Numbered from the stretch's first letter, positions 15,101 to 30,100 are shown. The stretch: 64,000 bases of DNA from Rhea pennata (GCF_028389875.1 NC_084702.1:39245053-39309052), one strand, 5' to 3'. Made by a program: numbers and translations. Notes: a model not told the origin generated them from the sequence alone.

Positions 15101-18100
15101 CAGAGAAAGCCAGTGGTATCCTAGGCTGCTTTAGGAAGTGTTGCCAGCAGATCGATCTTTTCATAACACAGCACACAAATGCAAGACTCAAGAGGTAAGT
15201 AGTAAAGGAATGACCGAAGAATTAAAAGGACTTTTCTAGATATGTTCAGGGAACTACTCAATCAACACCAAGTGCTTCATGAAGAATAACTGTAGGTTAG
15301 CCCCTCCAGCCAACCATTTAGGGAGACTTATTTAAGAAGATAGCAATATGGAACATCAGTCCAAACAAAAAGCGCGCTCAGTGTATTAGAACCACCTTCC
15401 TATGGCAGGGAGGACTGATTTAGCTTATAAATTGATGTACTAGGCTAAACTCCTTTGGGCATTGTGCTGATACACAAAGATTAAAATGATTAATCAACAT
15501 TAATACAACAGCAGCATTCTGAGATGCAATAAAAAAGAATCTCTGCGTGACTGTTCCAAATATCCAGAATAGAGAAAAAGTAATGGGGAGGGAAGGGGAG
15601 GAAAAAAAAGACACACATACATACGATACTGAAGTAAGTTTATTTGAATTAGTTCTGCAATCAAAATTTTCATATACGCTGCATTAACTTTACCTATTGT
15701 ACAAGTAATGATAAACTGGGACAACGGCAAAAGGAATCTTCCCTCTGTATTTCATTAATGCTCAATATAACTGAAGAGTTGTTCAGAAAATATAAGCTAT
15801 CTCAGAAATGATCACAGTTGATCTTGCAAGAAGACACAACATATATTCATGGGAAATATGAATCAGACATATCATATCTGAACATTATTTACCAATTAGC
15901 AGTATACAATAAGGTTTCACTCAATTACATTATGCATTTCATCTAAAAGGTACGAACCAGCAAGGAGAAAGGAAACATTTGTTTGTAAACCAGTTTCTTA
16001 CTTGCATTGCCAGATACACCTCCATTCCCCAGTGCCAACATCTGTTCTTTCAGCATTCCCACTGTCAGAAGGGTTTTCCAAATGACTATTGGACCAAAGC
16101 TGTAGACAACTGGAAGCGGTCAAAAGGCGAGTGCCTAAAAATATTTGTAACAATAGAACCGCAAAGCAACTAAGAGTATAGACGTCTATACTGAGAAATA
16201 ATAATTTAAAATGCAAATTTGTGACTGGCTATACTGCAGAATAATATGACACAAATATTAACTCTCTGTTACAATGTTGCTGTAAAGGGCATGCTGCTAT
16301 TACAAAACCCTTTATCTTGAAGACACTGACAGATTAGGTCAATCTTACAAAAACTCAGCTTCTATTCTAATGAGATATTTTATTTTGAATAGTTACAGTT
16401 CAAATAGTCAAAATCTATTAAATTTTCAAAGTACTTAGTTCTCTAGAAGAAACAATTAGAACTACTGTAAATGTCCCTCCTTCATAACAGTATTTACCAT
16501 CTAAGCCACTTTTTTTACAGTATTAGATACAGCTTAAATTCAGGTAGTAAGTAACATAATACACATGCAGTTAATGTTTTAACTCTCCTGTAACAAAGTG
16601 ACAAAGGGTAAATTTCACTCTGCTTTGATATTTTCTATCATGCTAAGAGAAAAGGAAATCTTCACTTTTTCTCCAAGAAACAGGCAAATTTAAGTAAGAA
16701 GTTAGCTGCCAAATGAAGTAGGCAGGTGCTATTTAAATTCCTTTCTTACCTGTTGGATCCCACGTTAAATTATGTGCTATTGCTTCCAGTAGGATTTGAG
16801 CATTCTTCTGCCACTGATAATGTAGCCTCTGAAATTAAGTATTCACAAACATTAACATGAAAATTCTTCCTGGTATTCCCCTTTCCCCTTCTATAATATT
16901 AGAAACATTATATCTTCAACCCACTCCAATTCTTACTGGAGACACATTTAAAACAAATTACTATGTATCCAATAAAAATTGATTCATTCTGGTTTGTTTT
17001 TCAACAAAACTTTTCTCTGGTAACACGAACAGAAGTCACTGGCTTATTTTGAAAAGCTAGCTACTGATTTGAAAAAAAATCAGTACCTAAATTCAGCACC
17101 AGAAACTGAGGTTAAAAGTCTGATTTTATTTTATTTTTATTTTTTTAAAGAAAAATGAAATATAGTAAATGCACTCAGTATTTGGTATCAGTAGAAGGGC
17201 TGAATTGTAGGATTTGGATAAGGTCATGATGACAACTATACCTTTGAGTTAAGTAGTGAAAAACAATAAGCAGTACCTACAGACAAAGATCTAAAAAACA
17301 ATATATTCTTGCAGCAGGCTCTTCTTGTTTTAATATTTTGAATATTCTAATAAATGGAAGACAATCTTGCATCAACTTAAACATGCTGGAAATTGTCTTA
17401 AAGTTACGTGCGAGAACAAACTAGCTGAGTATTTCTTCAATCATAAATACGTCTGATATTTGAAAGCAAATCACTGAAGGAAACATACTTAGTCACTTAC
17501 AGTCACTACAGTAACTGCCAAGTTTCACAGTAATTTTTTTTTTTCTTTTTTTCCCAAGGTAAGATTTTCTAGTGGTATAGCAAAACACATTCAGGATGGA
17601 ATTGAGGGCTCCAGTGATCAAAGAGAGCACCGTATTTTTAAGTATTCCTATTAGAATGCAAAGTCCCATTTTACCATTGGTGAATAACACTGCTTTCCAG
17701 AGGTACAAAATATTCTAAGCATTCAACACTGTATCATTAATAAGTATATAAAATGGTACTGTTCTACAGGGACACCATGAACCACGCAAGTGAGCTGGTC
17801 AGTGTAAAGAATAATTCTGCAAAGAGAATTCACTATACACTGTATAATTTACTATAGAATTGTTTATACATTGTATAAACAATTCTACTAATTCTACTAA
17901 TACAAATAGAGAGGAAACCCTGGGGGTGGGAAGAAGAGTGCTCCTCGAGCAATTGCTGCTGCCAAGCCCTCAAATTGTCAAATTGACTTCAATTAGACAC
18001 TAATACTTCAATTAAGTACACTGGTAATCATTTCCTTCTAAGAACAGTAGTTAAATACCTTGCCCTAAAATCATATCACAAGGCAGAAATTAAGATTCTA

Positions 18101-21100
18101 ATGGCTAAATCCACAAATCGACTATTACCAAAACTAAGCTATGCTATTAAAAGACTGTTGTTCTAATTCATCACCACAGAACACAATTTGAAATACAAAC
18201 ACTGTCAGATGTTCTACAAAAGTCATGATAAACTTTTCAAAAAGTTAACAGAATTACAGATTTGAACAAGAGGGTGCAGTTTCATAAACCAAGGTCAAAG
18301 TAAGAGTGGTAAAACACATCATCACAAAAAGGGTACAGAGGATGATTTAAAAGGAATGCCTATTGTAGTATCTGTGCTTTTTGGAAGGCTTAGGGCTCGC
18401 ATGTCTTCTTGGGTTCTGGTATTTTTCAGACATTAACAGGAAGGTCAAGATAAATCAGTGATATGAAGCATTATTATAAGACCTTGCATTAAGAACCCTG
18501 TACATTAAGTAGCATACGCCTCTGCCCTTCCCCTACCATTTTCACTCTCCCACAATCACCTTACCTATCTTTTTTTTTTAAGCACTAAAAGAAAACATCT
18601 TCAAAATTAAAGCAAAACAGAAAAATAAGACAAATTCTAGAAGAGGATAAATGAAATTAGGGAGCACTGAATTACTTACAGTATGATGATTGCTCTTCTG
18701 ATTCAAAAGGCTAACTGGCTCGAAGATACAAATCACACTTCCATAAGAAGCTGCAATCTAAAACAAATTATATTTTTATGAACCTAAACAAACACACAAA
18801 ACAAGCTATAGCACAAACAAGAATAAAATGTAGATTGTTAATTTTACATTTAAATCTCCTTGTAGACAAATTTGAATCTCGTATCCATATTCCCCACTTC
18901 ATACCAGAAGAAAATCACATCTAGCAAAATCACAAAGCAAGTACTGATGATAACAGAACAATACAATTTTTTCACCCACATGTTCGTCCTGATCAACTAC
19001 TGAGAGTATACATGAACATGTACATTTTTGTTAGATCTAGCATAAATATTCTTTCCATACATAATTTAGGTAAACACTCAAACTAATAGGCCAAGTTTAT
19101 GTGCTAAGGAATGGAACTAACATCCGTTTAGAGAGGTTTTGCAGACTTCCCCAGCATGAAAACATGTTAAATTTAGAAACTATTTCAGAAAGATCAAGAA
19201 GTCCAAGCTAAATATCCAATGTAGAGAACTGCAAGAATAGAAGAAACTAAATGCTAACACACACACAAAAAAAAGGGGGGGGGGAACTTTAAAAAATGTT
19301 GCAATCAGTTGGTTATTTCAAAGTCTTACTTCACACCTGGCACCACACACCACAAACCTGTGTTGACTTGGAACTAAGGGCACTTTATCCCAAGACACTA
19401 CATGAAAGTAAGTTGAAAAGACTTTGTAAGCAGAGCTAAAATGAGTTAGATGTTTGTTAAAGACCTCAGGCTGAGAGCCACTGCATGGCAATGTTTAAAA
19501 CTACTCTGAAATATATACATTCACAAAACGAGTTTGCACGGGTCATGCTGATAAAGGACACCTTGCATTCTCAAGTGATGCGTGATGTCAAGAGAAGCAA
19601 GGCAACACTACAATCTCCAGTTCTGATATTCTGTAATAGTCAATATTCTATTCTTGTGAAAGTCTATCTTTTCTCTTTTCTTTCAACAACATTAAAGAAA
19701 GTCAGAGTCATTTTGTGACATGTATTTTGATCTCAATATCCAAAACTCAAATAGTTTAAGAAAAAGCATCAGCCTGTCATATCTTAATTGTTAATATTAT
19801 TTAAACTGTAGATCCATAGTTTCAAAGACAAAAAGTCCTCTGCATTAAAAAGAGCAAATAAATTAATGAATCTGTATCAAATTAACAACCTAAACAACAG
19901 CCTGACCCCAAAATGCCAACAGTAATTTTGTCATAGTTGCTAAATGCCTAGAGAAACCTTTTCCTTACATCTCAGGCTAATATTTGTCTTTTCTCAAGTA
20001 CCTCATTTACTCTTTTTTATTCTAATAATTTCCTCCCACATCTCAACAGCAAGTCTAAATAAACTCAGAATAATTACATTTTTCTTATTTCTTTACTTGT
20101 AAGTGTAGACATTTGTTCTGTCTTTCAATATTACAGGAGTTTAGGACAAACTTAGTATGTCAAAATATTAAACAAATAGCATCCAGAGCAACTGCTACCC
20201 CTATGAAAAATCCACAGGGTTTCATAATGATATAGCCACTTCAACTAGTCCTCACTGAGCAGTATGCCACAGGAATGAATAATGAAGATTTGTATATTGA
20301 AAAACTTCCCAGATTAGCAAGATAAATTCCCCAGACTGCTACCAGATGCCTCTTGGATACTTAAATCCTGCTATTAGAAGTAAGATTTACAGAGAAACTT
20401 ACTGAGTTTTAGGAGAGATCACCATCACTCTTGGAGGTGGTACCTGAAGGTCATTTAAGAATAAATCATCAGCCTTTGGGGCAACAACTTTGTCCTCTCT
20501 CACCACTTAGTCCAAAACAGGAATATAACCAGAAACACCAGGCTCTCATTTTATAAAGTCTTATTATAATCCAAATAGTTTTTTGTTAAAACTATCTTTT
20601 TTTCCCCACTATTCATCCACATTTCATAGAAGGCCTCTGTATTTTTCTTATTCATCAGGTCTATACTCTCTTACTGGGTTACATTATCACCACCGAAAAC
20701 CAGAAAAGGAAAAATAAAACACAATCACAGTTCCTTTGGAAAGGACCCACAGCCTGCCTACTAAATACACTAAATACAAACAAACAAAAAAACCCACCAC
20801 ACAGTTAAAACTCACACAATTACGAACCCTGGAGTCAAAAATGAGGATGCGTATTCAAAAATAATTAGTAGTTCTCCAGATCAGAAAATTGATTCTGTAA
20901 GCAGAAACAGTGACTTTGTTCAATATGAATTCTTTTTAAACAGATACCTTACTAGCACGTAAACCAAATGTGACATTATAGTACACCTACTTTTTTTTTT
21001 TTTTTTTACTATTTTTGAAGAAAAATTTATGTTCCATAAATAAAATGCTTGATATATATTGCAACACTATTGTCATCAGCTATGATTTTTCAAGTGACCA

Positions 21101-24100
21101 AAAGACATTCACGCTAGGATCATTATCTTGTATCATGCTAGATATTTGTACAAGCCACACTATGAGAACATTACAGTTTTGTTGTGTTAAGAATTAAGAC
21201 CAAAATTTTTAATTGTATGTTAATTAGAGGAGGTAAAAAGAGGTGTGTGGCTTACATTGTATGGGAGAACACCAAGTACTGTATTCACTTCTAGATAAAG
21301 CATATATTGTCTAGTTGCCTACAACCAGAGGCCAGAGACTAACTGGCCTAAGATTACATCATCCCGTGTGGCAAAGTCACCAGTCCTTACACATCCATAT
21401 GCAAGAGAGAGAGATGATATTCTCTTGAGTTGATCTAAAAATTCTCATCCATTTTTCTCATCTCATTCTTTCAGAGGCTGACAACTAAACTTAACCTCAA
21501 ACCATCTTGGGGTGGAGGTGGGCTCCTGCCACCTTCAAAGCTCAGGGAGGAGTGGGTCATGCATGAACTTTAAGCTGTTGCTAGTTCAAAGGCATCACAA
21601 GGCATTAGCTCCCCAAAAACTAGACCTCAATGTATAGGGAAGCCATCTCCCGAGTGAGAACGTAAACCTGAACTTATTGCTTTGATAGTCAGTAAGCCAG
21701 CCTTTTACAAACTGATTCTAACTATCCTGCAAAGGGAGGAACGATGGAGGTCCCTCAAACAGAGCAAAGGTCAGCAACTAAGGAGAAGGTGCCTCCATAA
21801 GATAAAGGGAATTAAAAAAAATCATAATTTGTAAATTCTAAAAATTATTACTAGATTCTTTCTAGAAAAACTAAAAGTTGCAGCCTAAATAAACCGCATT
21901 ATTGGTCTTCTCTTTCTTTCTGTAAGTCTTAAACAGTAAAGAACAATCCAGAGGCAAACTGAAGAGAGATCCATGTGCCAATGCTGATGAAAAGGCTGTA
22001 AGAAGAAATTTTGTTGTTGCTAACAGCACACTGCAAATGTGATAGTCAATCCAGTCAATAAATAGATATCTAGCTATTCATTGCTTGGTATTTCAGGACT
22101 CTGCAAATACACCTGGTCTAATTGCTAATAGTAAATTATATCAACTTGTAAAATCAAAATGACTACATAGGTCCACTCCAGAAATGATAAAATCCAAAGG
22201 CTTAGGAAGCTTATATTTCAGAATATTAATACTTAGTCCTTTGCAAATATTTAACATAGATTGTTATCAAAATGTAAGCAGAACTACTACCATGCAATCA
22301 AGATGACCTCCAAAATTTGCCTGAAGATATAGGATAAAGTAACATGTGATCTGCATGAGTATTTCACTATCAATTAATATATAGCCAATTTGCTCACACA
22401 AAAAAACTTTCCAGTTAACAGTAACAAATGGGGAAACATGCATTCTTCATGGTTTCAAGCTACCAGATAGAGAAGCAGAGTAAAATTTTCATTAATGTTC
22501 CTTTACTACTGCTACAAGAGCTCATTACTCAAAAAACATTGAAAGGTAGGAACAGAGGTTGGCCATGAATCATCTAGACTGTGGTTCTTAGACTTTACAG
22601 GTAAATACAAAGCTGTTTCCATGCAGCAGTCCTTTTCCTAAGATCAACACTAGAAGTCTAGAAGTCTAACCAAAGATTTCATAAATGCATAAGCTTTGCA
22701 GTGATGTGCAGAAGGCTTGTGTCACCCTCTCACTAAAACACGCTTAATGAAAGCAATGGAATAAAACACTTATCCACTGCATGTACCCAAAGACAATTTC
22801 CCATTTAACTGGTGATAGAGTTCAAACACCCTGTGATATCCTAGCAGAGTGAGCTACTTAGATTTTTCAAATACTTTGTACAGACTTTTCTCTCAATTGT
22901 TCTGTGGTTAAAAAAAGAAACTCTGTAGTATCTAAAACGCAACAGTTCTAACCCAGTTTAGCTGCATCAAGAAAATAGAGAATCCAGGAAAGAAAAACCT
23001 TGTCAGCACAATTTTAGGCCATTATGAACTGCTTGAGGGGGATATTATTTCTAGAGAAATCCAAAATTGATTTTTCTGTGAAAGCATTCACCTGCTGCCA
23101 AATACTGACATGTCAAGGCATGCCCACAACATACCCAGCAGTGTAAAAGCTAAGTGAATTTTGCTCCCAACCTTACTCAACTTTTGGTCAAATGCTTGCC
23201 ATCTTTTCTATTCATCTTCCCGTGCAGCCTTACATGTTTTCTACAATCTCACAACTATGCTTACTAGTTCACCTTTACTGTGCTGTTTACCACAAATAAA
23301 ATAAAGCAAGTATTCATTTTGCCATTCACTCTCATGTGTTTGCCTTAACTTGCGAGCATCTCTGCTCTTGAGAAAGATCTTAACATTACATTCTTGGAAC
23401 AGTACTCAAAATGTTGAAATGTTGTTTTACATACCTTCCCCTGTTGCATTGAACAGTCCACACATCCCACTTGAATGTTTCCATGCTTTGCTCCAGGGAT
23501 TATCTGTAATCTTTCAAAGTCTGTCCCCAATACCACAATATCACATCCTGATGCATATGCCTAGGAGAGGAAAAAAAAAAAAAAAAAAAAAAGAAGTAAA
23601 GCTACAGCTACTTAAAACAATCTGGTGAGGTATGAAATAGCATAGTCCATGTATCTGATCCCCATAGATCATCACAGAGTTATCTGCAGAGCTCAAACAT
23701 CTCCCACTAAGTCTACAACTTACATCAAGCAACAAAAGTAGTAGATTACTCTTTCCTTCATGCTTCGAAGTATAACACTACACTTGTGTAACAAGCAGAA
23801 ATGAATGGTTCAAGATAGCAAAGAGGCGGGAAAAAATGGTATTATGGAAGAAAAGTCTTTAAGAGGAAAAAAAAATGGGAGGAATATAAAGTTAATGCAA
23901 AATTGTAAAAAATGTACTTGTTTCCTACACTGGAGGCAGATACTTAAAATTTTTGAAAGGGAGAATAAATCAAAACGCTAAAATGGTATACTGCGTTTTT
24001 AACAGGTAAGATGCAGAAGGGAAACAGAATGAACCTGAGCTATTATAAAAAAATGCCACAATTTTAGACTTGTTGAGCCTCCTGTTATTTGCACTCCACA

Positions 24101-27100
24101 GATTCAGTTCAGTGGCAATATAAACTTCAGAGTAAGTGAATATTTTGATGTAGCTAACACATTCATACAGGCAGGTGATGAGCACTTCAATGACTGAGTC
24201 AGGGATTTCTTCATATCCTTACATACACAAGAAATAGTGCACAGATTAAGCTGAAAAGGAACATTAAATATTTGAGATTGTTCACTAAGTGATAGTGAGC
24301 ATCCTTTAATAAACATAATAAATCATTCAAGGATGGAAGTCCAGTAATAAGGAACGCATATGCGCGTGCACACACACTCGCTCAACCCATAAGAGCCAAG
24401 TATCAAAAGCAGAATTAAAAGAAATAGGAAAGCAACATATGAATCATTCTGCTTGACAAAACTTGTTGAAGAGTACATGTCTCAAAAACTGCAGTGACCA
24501 TGAGATGGCGGAGTTCAGGATCCTGCAGGAAAAAAGTAAGGCAACAAGCAGGACTGCAACCCCGGACTTCAGGAGAGCGGCCTATGAGCTCTTCAGAGAC
24601 ATACTTGGAGGAATGTCATGGGTTAAGGCCCCAGAAGGAAGGGAGGGGGGGTCCAGGAGAGCTGGCTAGTATTCAAACATCACTTCCTCCAAGCTCAAGA
24701 GCAGTGCATCTCTATGAGTAAGACGTGCAGCAAAAGGGGCAGGAGACCTGCATGGGTGAGCAAGGAGCTCCTGGCCAAACTCAGACAGAAGAAGAAAGTA
24801 CACAGACTGTGGAAGAGGGGACAGGCTACTTGGGAGAACTATAGAAATGCAGTCAGAGTATGTAGAGATGCTGCGAGGAAGGCTAAGGCCCAGCTGGAAT
24901 TGAGTCTGGCAGGGGATGTCAAGGACAACAGGAAGGGCTTCTTCAAATACATCAGCAGCAAGAGGAGGACTAGGGAAAATGTGGGCCTGCTACTGAATGG
25001 GGCAGGGGCCCTGGTGACAAGGGATACAGAGAAGGCAGAGTTACTGAATGCCGCCTTTGCTTCCGTCTTCACTGCTAAGGGCAGTCCCCAGGAATCCCAG
25101 AGCCTGGACATGAGGGAGAAAGTCCAGAGAAGGGAAGACTTTCCTTTGGTTGAGGAGGAAAGGATTAGAGACCTTCTGGGCAGGCTAGACATCCACAAAT
25201 CCATGGGCCCGGATGGGATGCACCCATGGGTACTGAGGGAACTGGCGGATGTTGTTGCCAGGCATCATCTTTGAAAAGTCATGGAGAATGGGAGAGGTGC
25301 ATGAGGACTGGAAGAAAGCCAATGTTACTCCAGTCTTCAAGAAGGGCAAGAAGGAGGACCCAGGAAACTACAGGCCCATCAGCTTCACCTCCATCCCTGG
25401 AAAGGTGAACGAACAGCTCATTCTGGATGTCCTCTCCAGACACATGGAGGAAAAGAAGGTGATCAGGAGTAGCCAGCATGGATTCACCAAGGGGAAATCC
25501 TGCTTAACCAACCTGAGAGCCTTCTATGTTGGCATGACTGGCTGCGTAGATGAGGGCAGAGCAGTGGACATTGTGTACCTTGACTTCAGCAAGGTTTTTG
25601 ACACTGTCTCCCATAACATCCTCCTAGACAGGCTCTGGAAGTGTGGGCTAGACCAGTGGACAGGGAGGTGGATTGAGAACTGGCTGAAAGGCAGAGCTCA
25701 GAGGGTCGTCATCAGTGGCGTGGAGTCCAGTGGGAGGCCTGTGGCTAGTGGTGTCCACCAGGGCTCAGGACTGGGTCCCACCCTGTTCAACTTCTTCATC
25801 AATGACCTGGGGACAGAGTGCCTCCTCACCAAGTTTGCTGATGCTACCAAGCTGGGAGGAGTGGCTGATACACCTGAGGGCTGTGGTGCCATTCAGAGAG
25901 ACCTGGACAGGCTGGAGAGTTGGGCGGAGAGGGACCTCATGAGGTTCAACAAGGGCAAGTGCAAGTGCAGAGTCCTGCACCCAGGGAGAAATAACCCTAG
26001 GCACCAGTACAAGCTGTGGGCTGACCTGCTGGAGAGCAGCTCTGTAGAGAAGGACCTGGGAGTGCTGGTGGATGACAAGTTGACCATGAGCCAGCAATGT
26101 GCCCTTGTGGCCAAGAAGGCCAATGGTCTCCTGGGGTGCGTTGGGAAGAGTGTTGCCAGCAGGTCGAGGGAGGTGATCCTGCCCCTCTACTCAGTCCTGC
26201 TGAGGCCTCATCTCGAGTACTGTGTCCAGTTCTGGGCTCCTCAGTCCAAGAGAGACATGGAGCTACTGGAGAGAGTCCAGCATAGGGCTACGAAGATGGT
26301 CTGAGGGCTGGAGCATCTGTCCTAAGAGGAACGGCTACGAGAGCTGGGCCTCTTTAGCCTGGGGAAGAGAAGACTGAGGGGGGATCTTATCCATGTGCAT
26401 AAGTACCTGAAAGGAGGGTGTCAAGGGGACAAGGACAAATTCTTTTCAGTTGTCCCGTGTGACAGGACAAGAGGCAACGGGCAGAAATTGAAGTATAGGA
26501 AGTTCCACCTGACCGTGAGGGGGAATTTCTTCCCTGTGAGAGTGACAGAGCATTGGCACAGGCTGCCCAGAGAGGCCGTGGAGTCTCCTTCTCTGGAGAT
26601 CTTCAAGGCCTGCCTGGATGCAACCCTGTCTAACATGCTCTAGGTGACCCTGTTGAGCAGGGAGGCTGGACTAGATGATCTCCAGAGGTCCCTTCAAACC
26701 TATGATTCTATGATTCTATGAATTCAAACCAGAGGTGGTACAAAGGAAGAGTGCAATAATCAAGGGGAAGGAGTGTCTAGCCTGTGAGGGAAGGCCAAAG
26801 AGTTTGGCATATTTACTCTTTTAACAGGCAGGCTGTGCAATGGTTTCATGATAGTCAATCACACTTCTCCAGAGGTCCCTTCCAACCTTACTGATTCTGC
26901 GATTCTACAATTCTATGTAATGGACCATACGCTAAGAACCACCCTACTAATGTCAAGTGCACTTAACAGAAACCACTTTTGACTTGAAAAGGAGCAGAAA
27001 AATGAAATGCTAGATCTGCAAATTTGAAAGGCTACAGTCACGTCTTCAGTTGTTTCAGGTTAGAGAAAACTCTTAGCAAGCCTGTCCTAGACTACCATAT

Positions 27101-30100
27101 AATATATATAAAAAAAAAATCCAGACATTTCAGCCAATTTTCTCCTATGAAGTGTTCAGTCATACCTCCCAAAACAATCTTACCTAAAAGACTGTGATTA
27201 GCATTCTGTACCAGTATTAATTCCCAACCTGCAGACCACTGGCCTAGTCTGGTAATTGAAAATGCTGTCTAGAATGCTTCTGAAGACTTCAGACACTTAT
27301 GTTCACTAGCATTTCAGGAGCCAGCACTCACAAAACCTTCAGAAGCCAATTCCCTACTAATCCTGGCTGCACTGGACAATAGCTATATTCAGAGGTATGC
27401 TAAAATCTTAAGACGTATTTCCTGAAAAAAACCCTTTTACTAACAAACTTTTCTCCCAGAGCTATAGCTCTTCTTCCCTTCTGCTATAATCTGTTAAAAC
27501 AGACACACACCTGTGTATCTCATACTCAATTCCCATTTCTTGTCTCACGTCATATGTTGTGTGTTGAAGAGTTAGTCATAACAGAAGTGATCATTTGAAG
27601 AAAAGTTGAGGAATATCATCTAGTACCAATAAATTGTAAGTCTGACAATTGATTACACGTACAGTCATAAGAATGCAGATTAGGTTGGGTGAAGGAGGGA
27701 GGGAGAAAGAATATCAGCCCCTCCTCCTCAACATCTGACTTACTCCACAAAGAGATGATTATTCTATCCTTAGAGTCCACAAGCTGTTCACATACTGACC
27801 CCTCCCCCTCCCCCCCTCCCCAAAAAAAGGACATTTGGAAATACAGAATCACTTCTGATATCAGTCTATTTAGATGTATTAGACCACATTTGGCCATATT
27901 CAATTCCCAGTCTCCAGTGAATTGCAGAATTACCAAGTAGTTCTTAAGCTTGTAGAGTTGATCTTACCCAAAGAGGCAGGCATTTTAATCAGGAAAAAAA
28001 AATCCAAAGAGCTTCCCACCATAACTACAGCAAAGCAGAAGGAAAGTGGCTTGAAGGTTATTTTTTAAGTTTACTCAAAGTTTGCCTGCAGGAGAACCAC
28101 AGGTTCAAAGACAACAGGTAAGAATGGAGAAGTGAAGGGAGTTAATACACAGTAAAAAAATAGTGAAATATAGCATAACCAAGTTGTTCGGCAAGTGAAG
28201 CGGCATACCAAACCAAGGCTCCATTTGCTACTGTTGTCTACCATCCCACTCACATTATAATTCACATGGATCAGATACAATAGGAGGGAAGCTTGATAGC
28301 TTCCCTTCACCTAAGAAAATCCCTCATCAATTATGCTTTGTTAAAGTTACATAACAAAGAAACGTAACCTTCTGTGAACTTTGTGTTCTTCTTCCTCCAG
28401 CTCTTTCCTATCCCCACTATAATTTTTTCTTTAGATTTTCTCTGTGTAGAGTTTTACACTCTTATACACATTCATTGAAACCCAGCCTCCAACTCTGAAT
28501 GTAATTTCTGAGCAGCAGCATAGCATAAAAAACCCACTTCCCTAATAACACAAAATTAACTGCTAGACTAATATTGGACTTCTAGACAATACATGCATTT
28601 CAGAAAGCTCTATGAAGTATTTCAGTATAGTTTAACGAAAGACAGTACTTAGTAAGGAGTACTTTTTGTACCCTAACAGTCTCATATATAAGAAAAATCA
28701 GTTCTGCAGATTAATCAACTTGATCTGTTTTTTGCACAAGGGTTGTCTACCACAGTTCATTTCTTGTTCATTTTTGAGATGGCAGGTACTCCTGAATTTG
28801 TATTCCTATAAGCTACAGAAACAAAGAAAAGTAATTCAGGTGTTCTACCAAGAAGCTAGTTCAGGGCGTAAGTGTATACTCTTGTCTACATCATCTCAAT
28901 CTAAACTATTCTTTTCAGAGGAAGGCAAAAAGGAAGGGAAATGTTACCATATAATACTACTGAGAAAGGATTTCTAAATACATAATAAATTTTAAAAAGA
29001 TCAAGATGCCTTTTTAGAGCAAGCAGAGCCTTGAAGTCTGATTTTGGCAAGTCAGAGAAGTCTTTCACCTTAAGAATGTCCTAGAATATTTACAAAAAAG
29101 GTTGTCTCTACACAATGACACAAGCAATAATGTTGACATTATCATGTTCTTGGAATGTTTATTAAACAATGCTTTGTTCTTTTGTTACAGAAATAAAGAA
29201 GATAGAACTAGTTCAAGCTGCAGGAAGATGGATTTCACTAGCTGGTGACAAAGCAAAACAAGCCTGAAATTAGGAAGTGAAAGATGTTTTGGGCCTGCAA
29301 ATCAAATGTTATTTTGCATGCAATACTAGGTTCTCACATAGTTTCCATCCATTCTTTTAATCAGATGTCAGCTTTTATTTCTTGAACTATATTTCTTTGG
29401 AGCAGGTTAGCTTATATTTTGATGATAACTGATCATTAAAAGCTTATTAGTTTTAAAAGGAAGATATTACAGACATCTATTTGAACTATTCTCATTTCTT
29501 CCTAGAATGAAAAACCGATGCAAGTAACTCCTTAAGAACAGTCTGGTACTGGCAAACAAGACCCAAGTCTCAACAGAAGAAGCACTAAGGAGTGAGACTC
29601 TTGACCTCTCACATAGCACAACTCCTTTCTGTATTTCTTCTACGTATAAACAGACAAAAAATTTTTTCGACAGCTATTTAAAAGGTTGAAGTGTATCTTA
29701 CAAGACCTGCACAAACTTTATTGATCCTACATCTGTTTTATGAAAGAAACTAGTATACATACCATAATTTGTCTGCCTATTTCAGCTACCATCTGCAGTT
29801 GAATGTAGTGCTGTCCGTGCACATGCACATCTGTAATTCTGTAATAATACACACATAATACATGCAAACATATATATGTTTGATAAATACAGAATAGTAA
29901 GATACAAAACTCTGTCCTGCACCCAAATATGCACAGCACTACACAGCTGAATGGGACCAGGAGATGGCATTTAACACTTTAAGAAAGCGTTAAACAAAAG
30001 AACTGTAAGTTCTTTTGAAATGTTCTCTCTACCTTTGGCATATGGGAAGCCTACCAATACAACAACCCCCACAACCTTTTGCAGACTATTAGGCTACTGC

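Larger units (their letters stand above)
12463..16001 (-). other. DMXL1 intron 5
   Basis: 3.5 kb. Contains two CR1 fragments (12986-13168 and about 14977-15170), both opposite to the gene. The remaining sequence is AT-rich with no recognised feature; 13380-13628 and 13590-13883 are overlapping chance open frames. Confidence 0.8.

Noticed and set aside
24839..25204. Minus-strand 121-codon open frame in the CR1
   Set aside because: Antisense shadow of the CR1 ORF2 reading frame.
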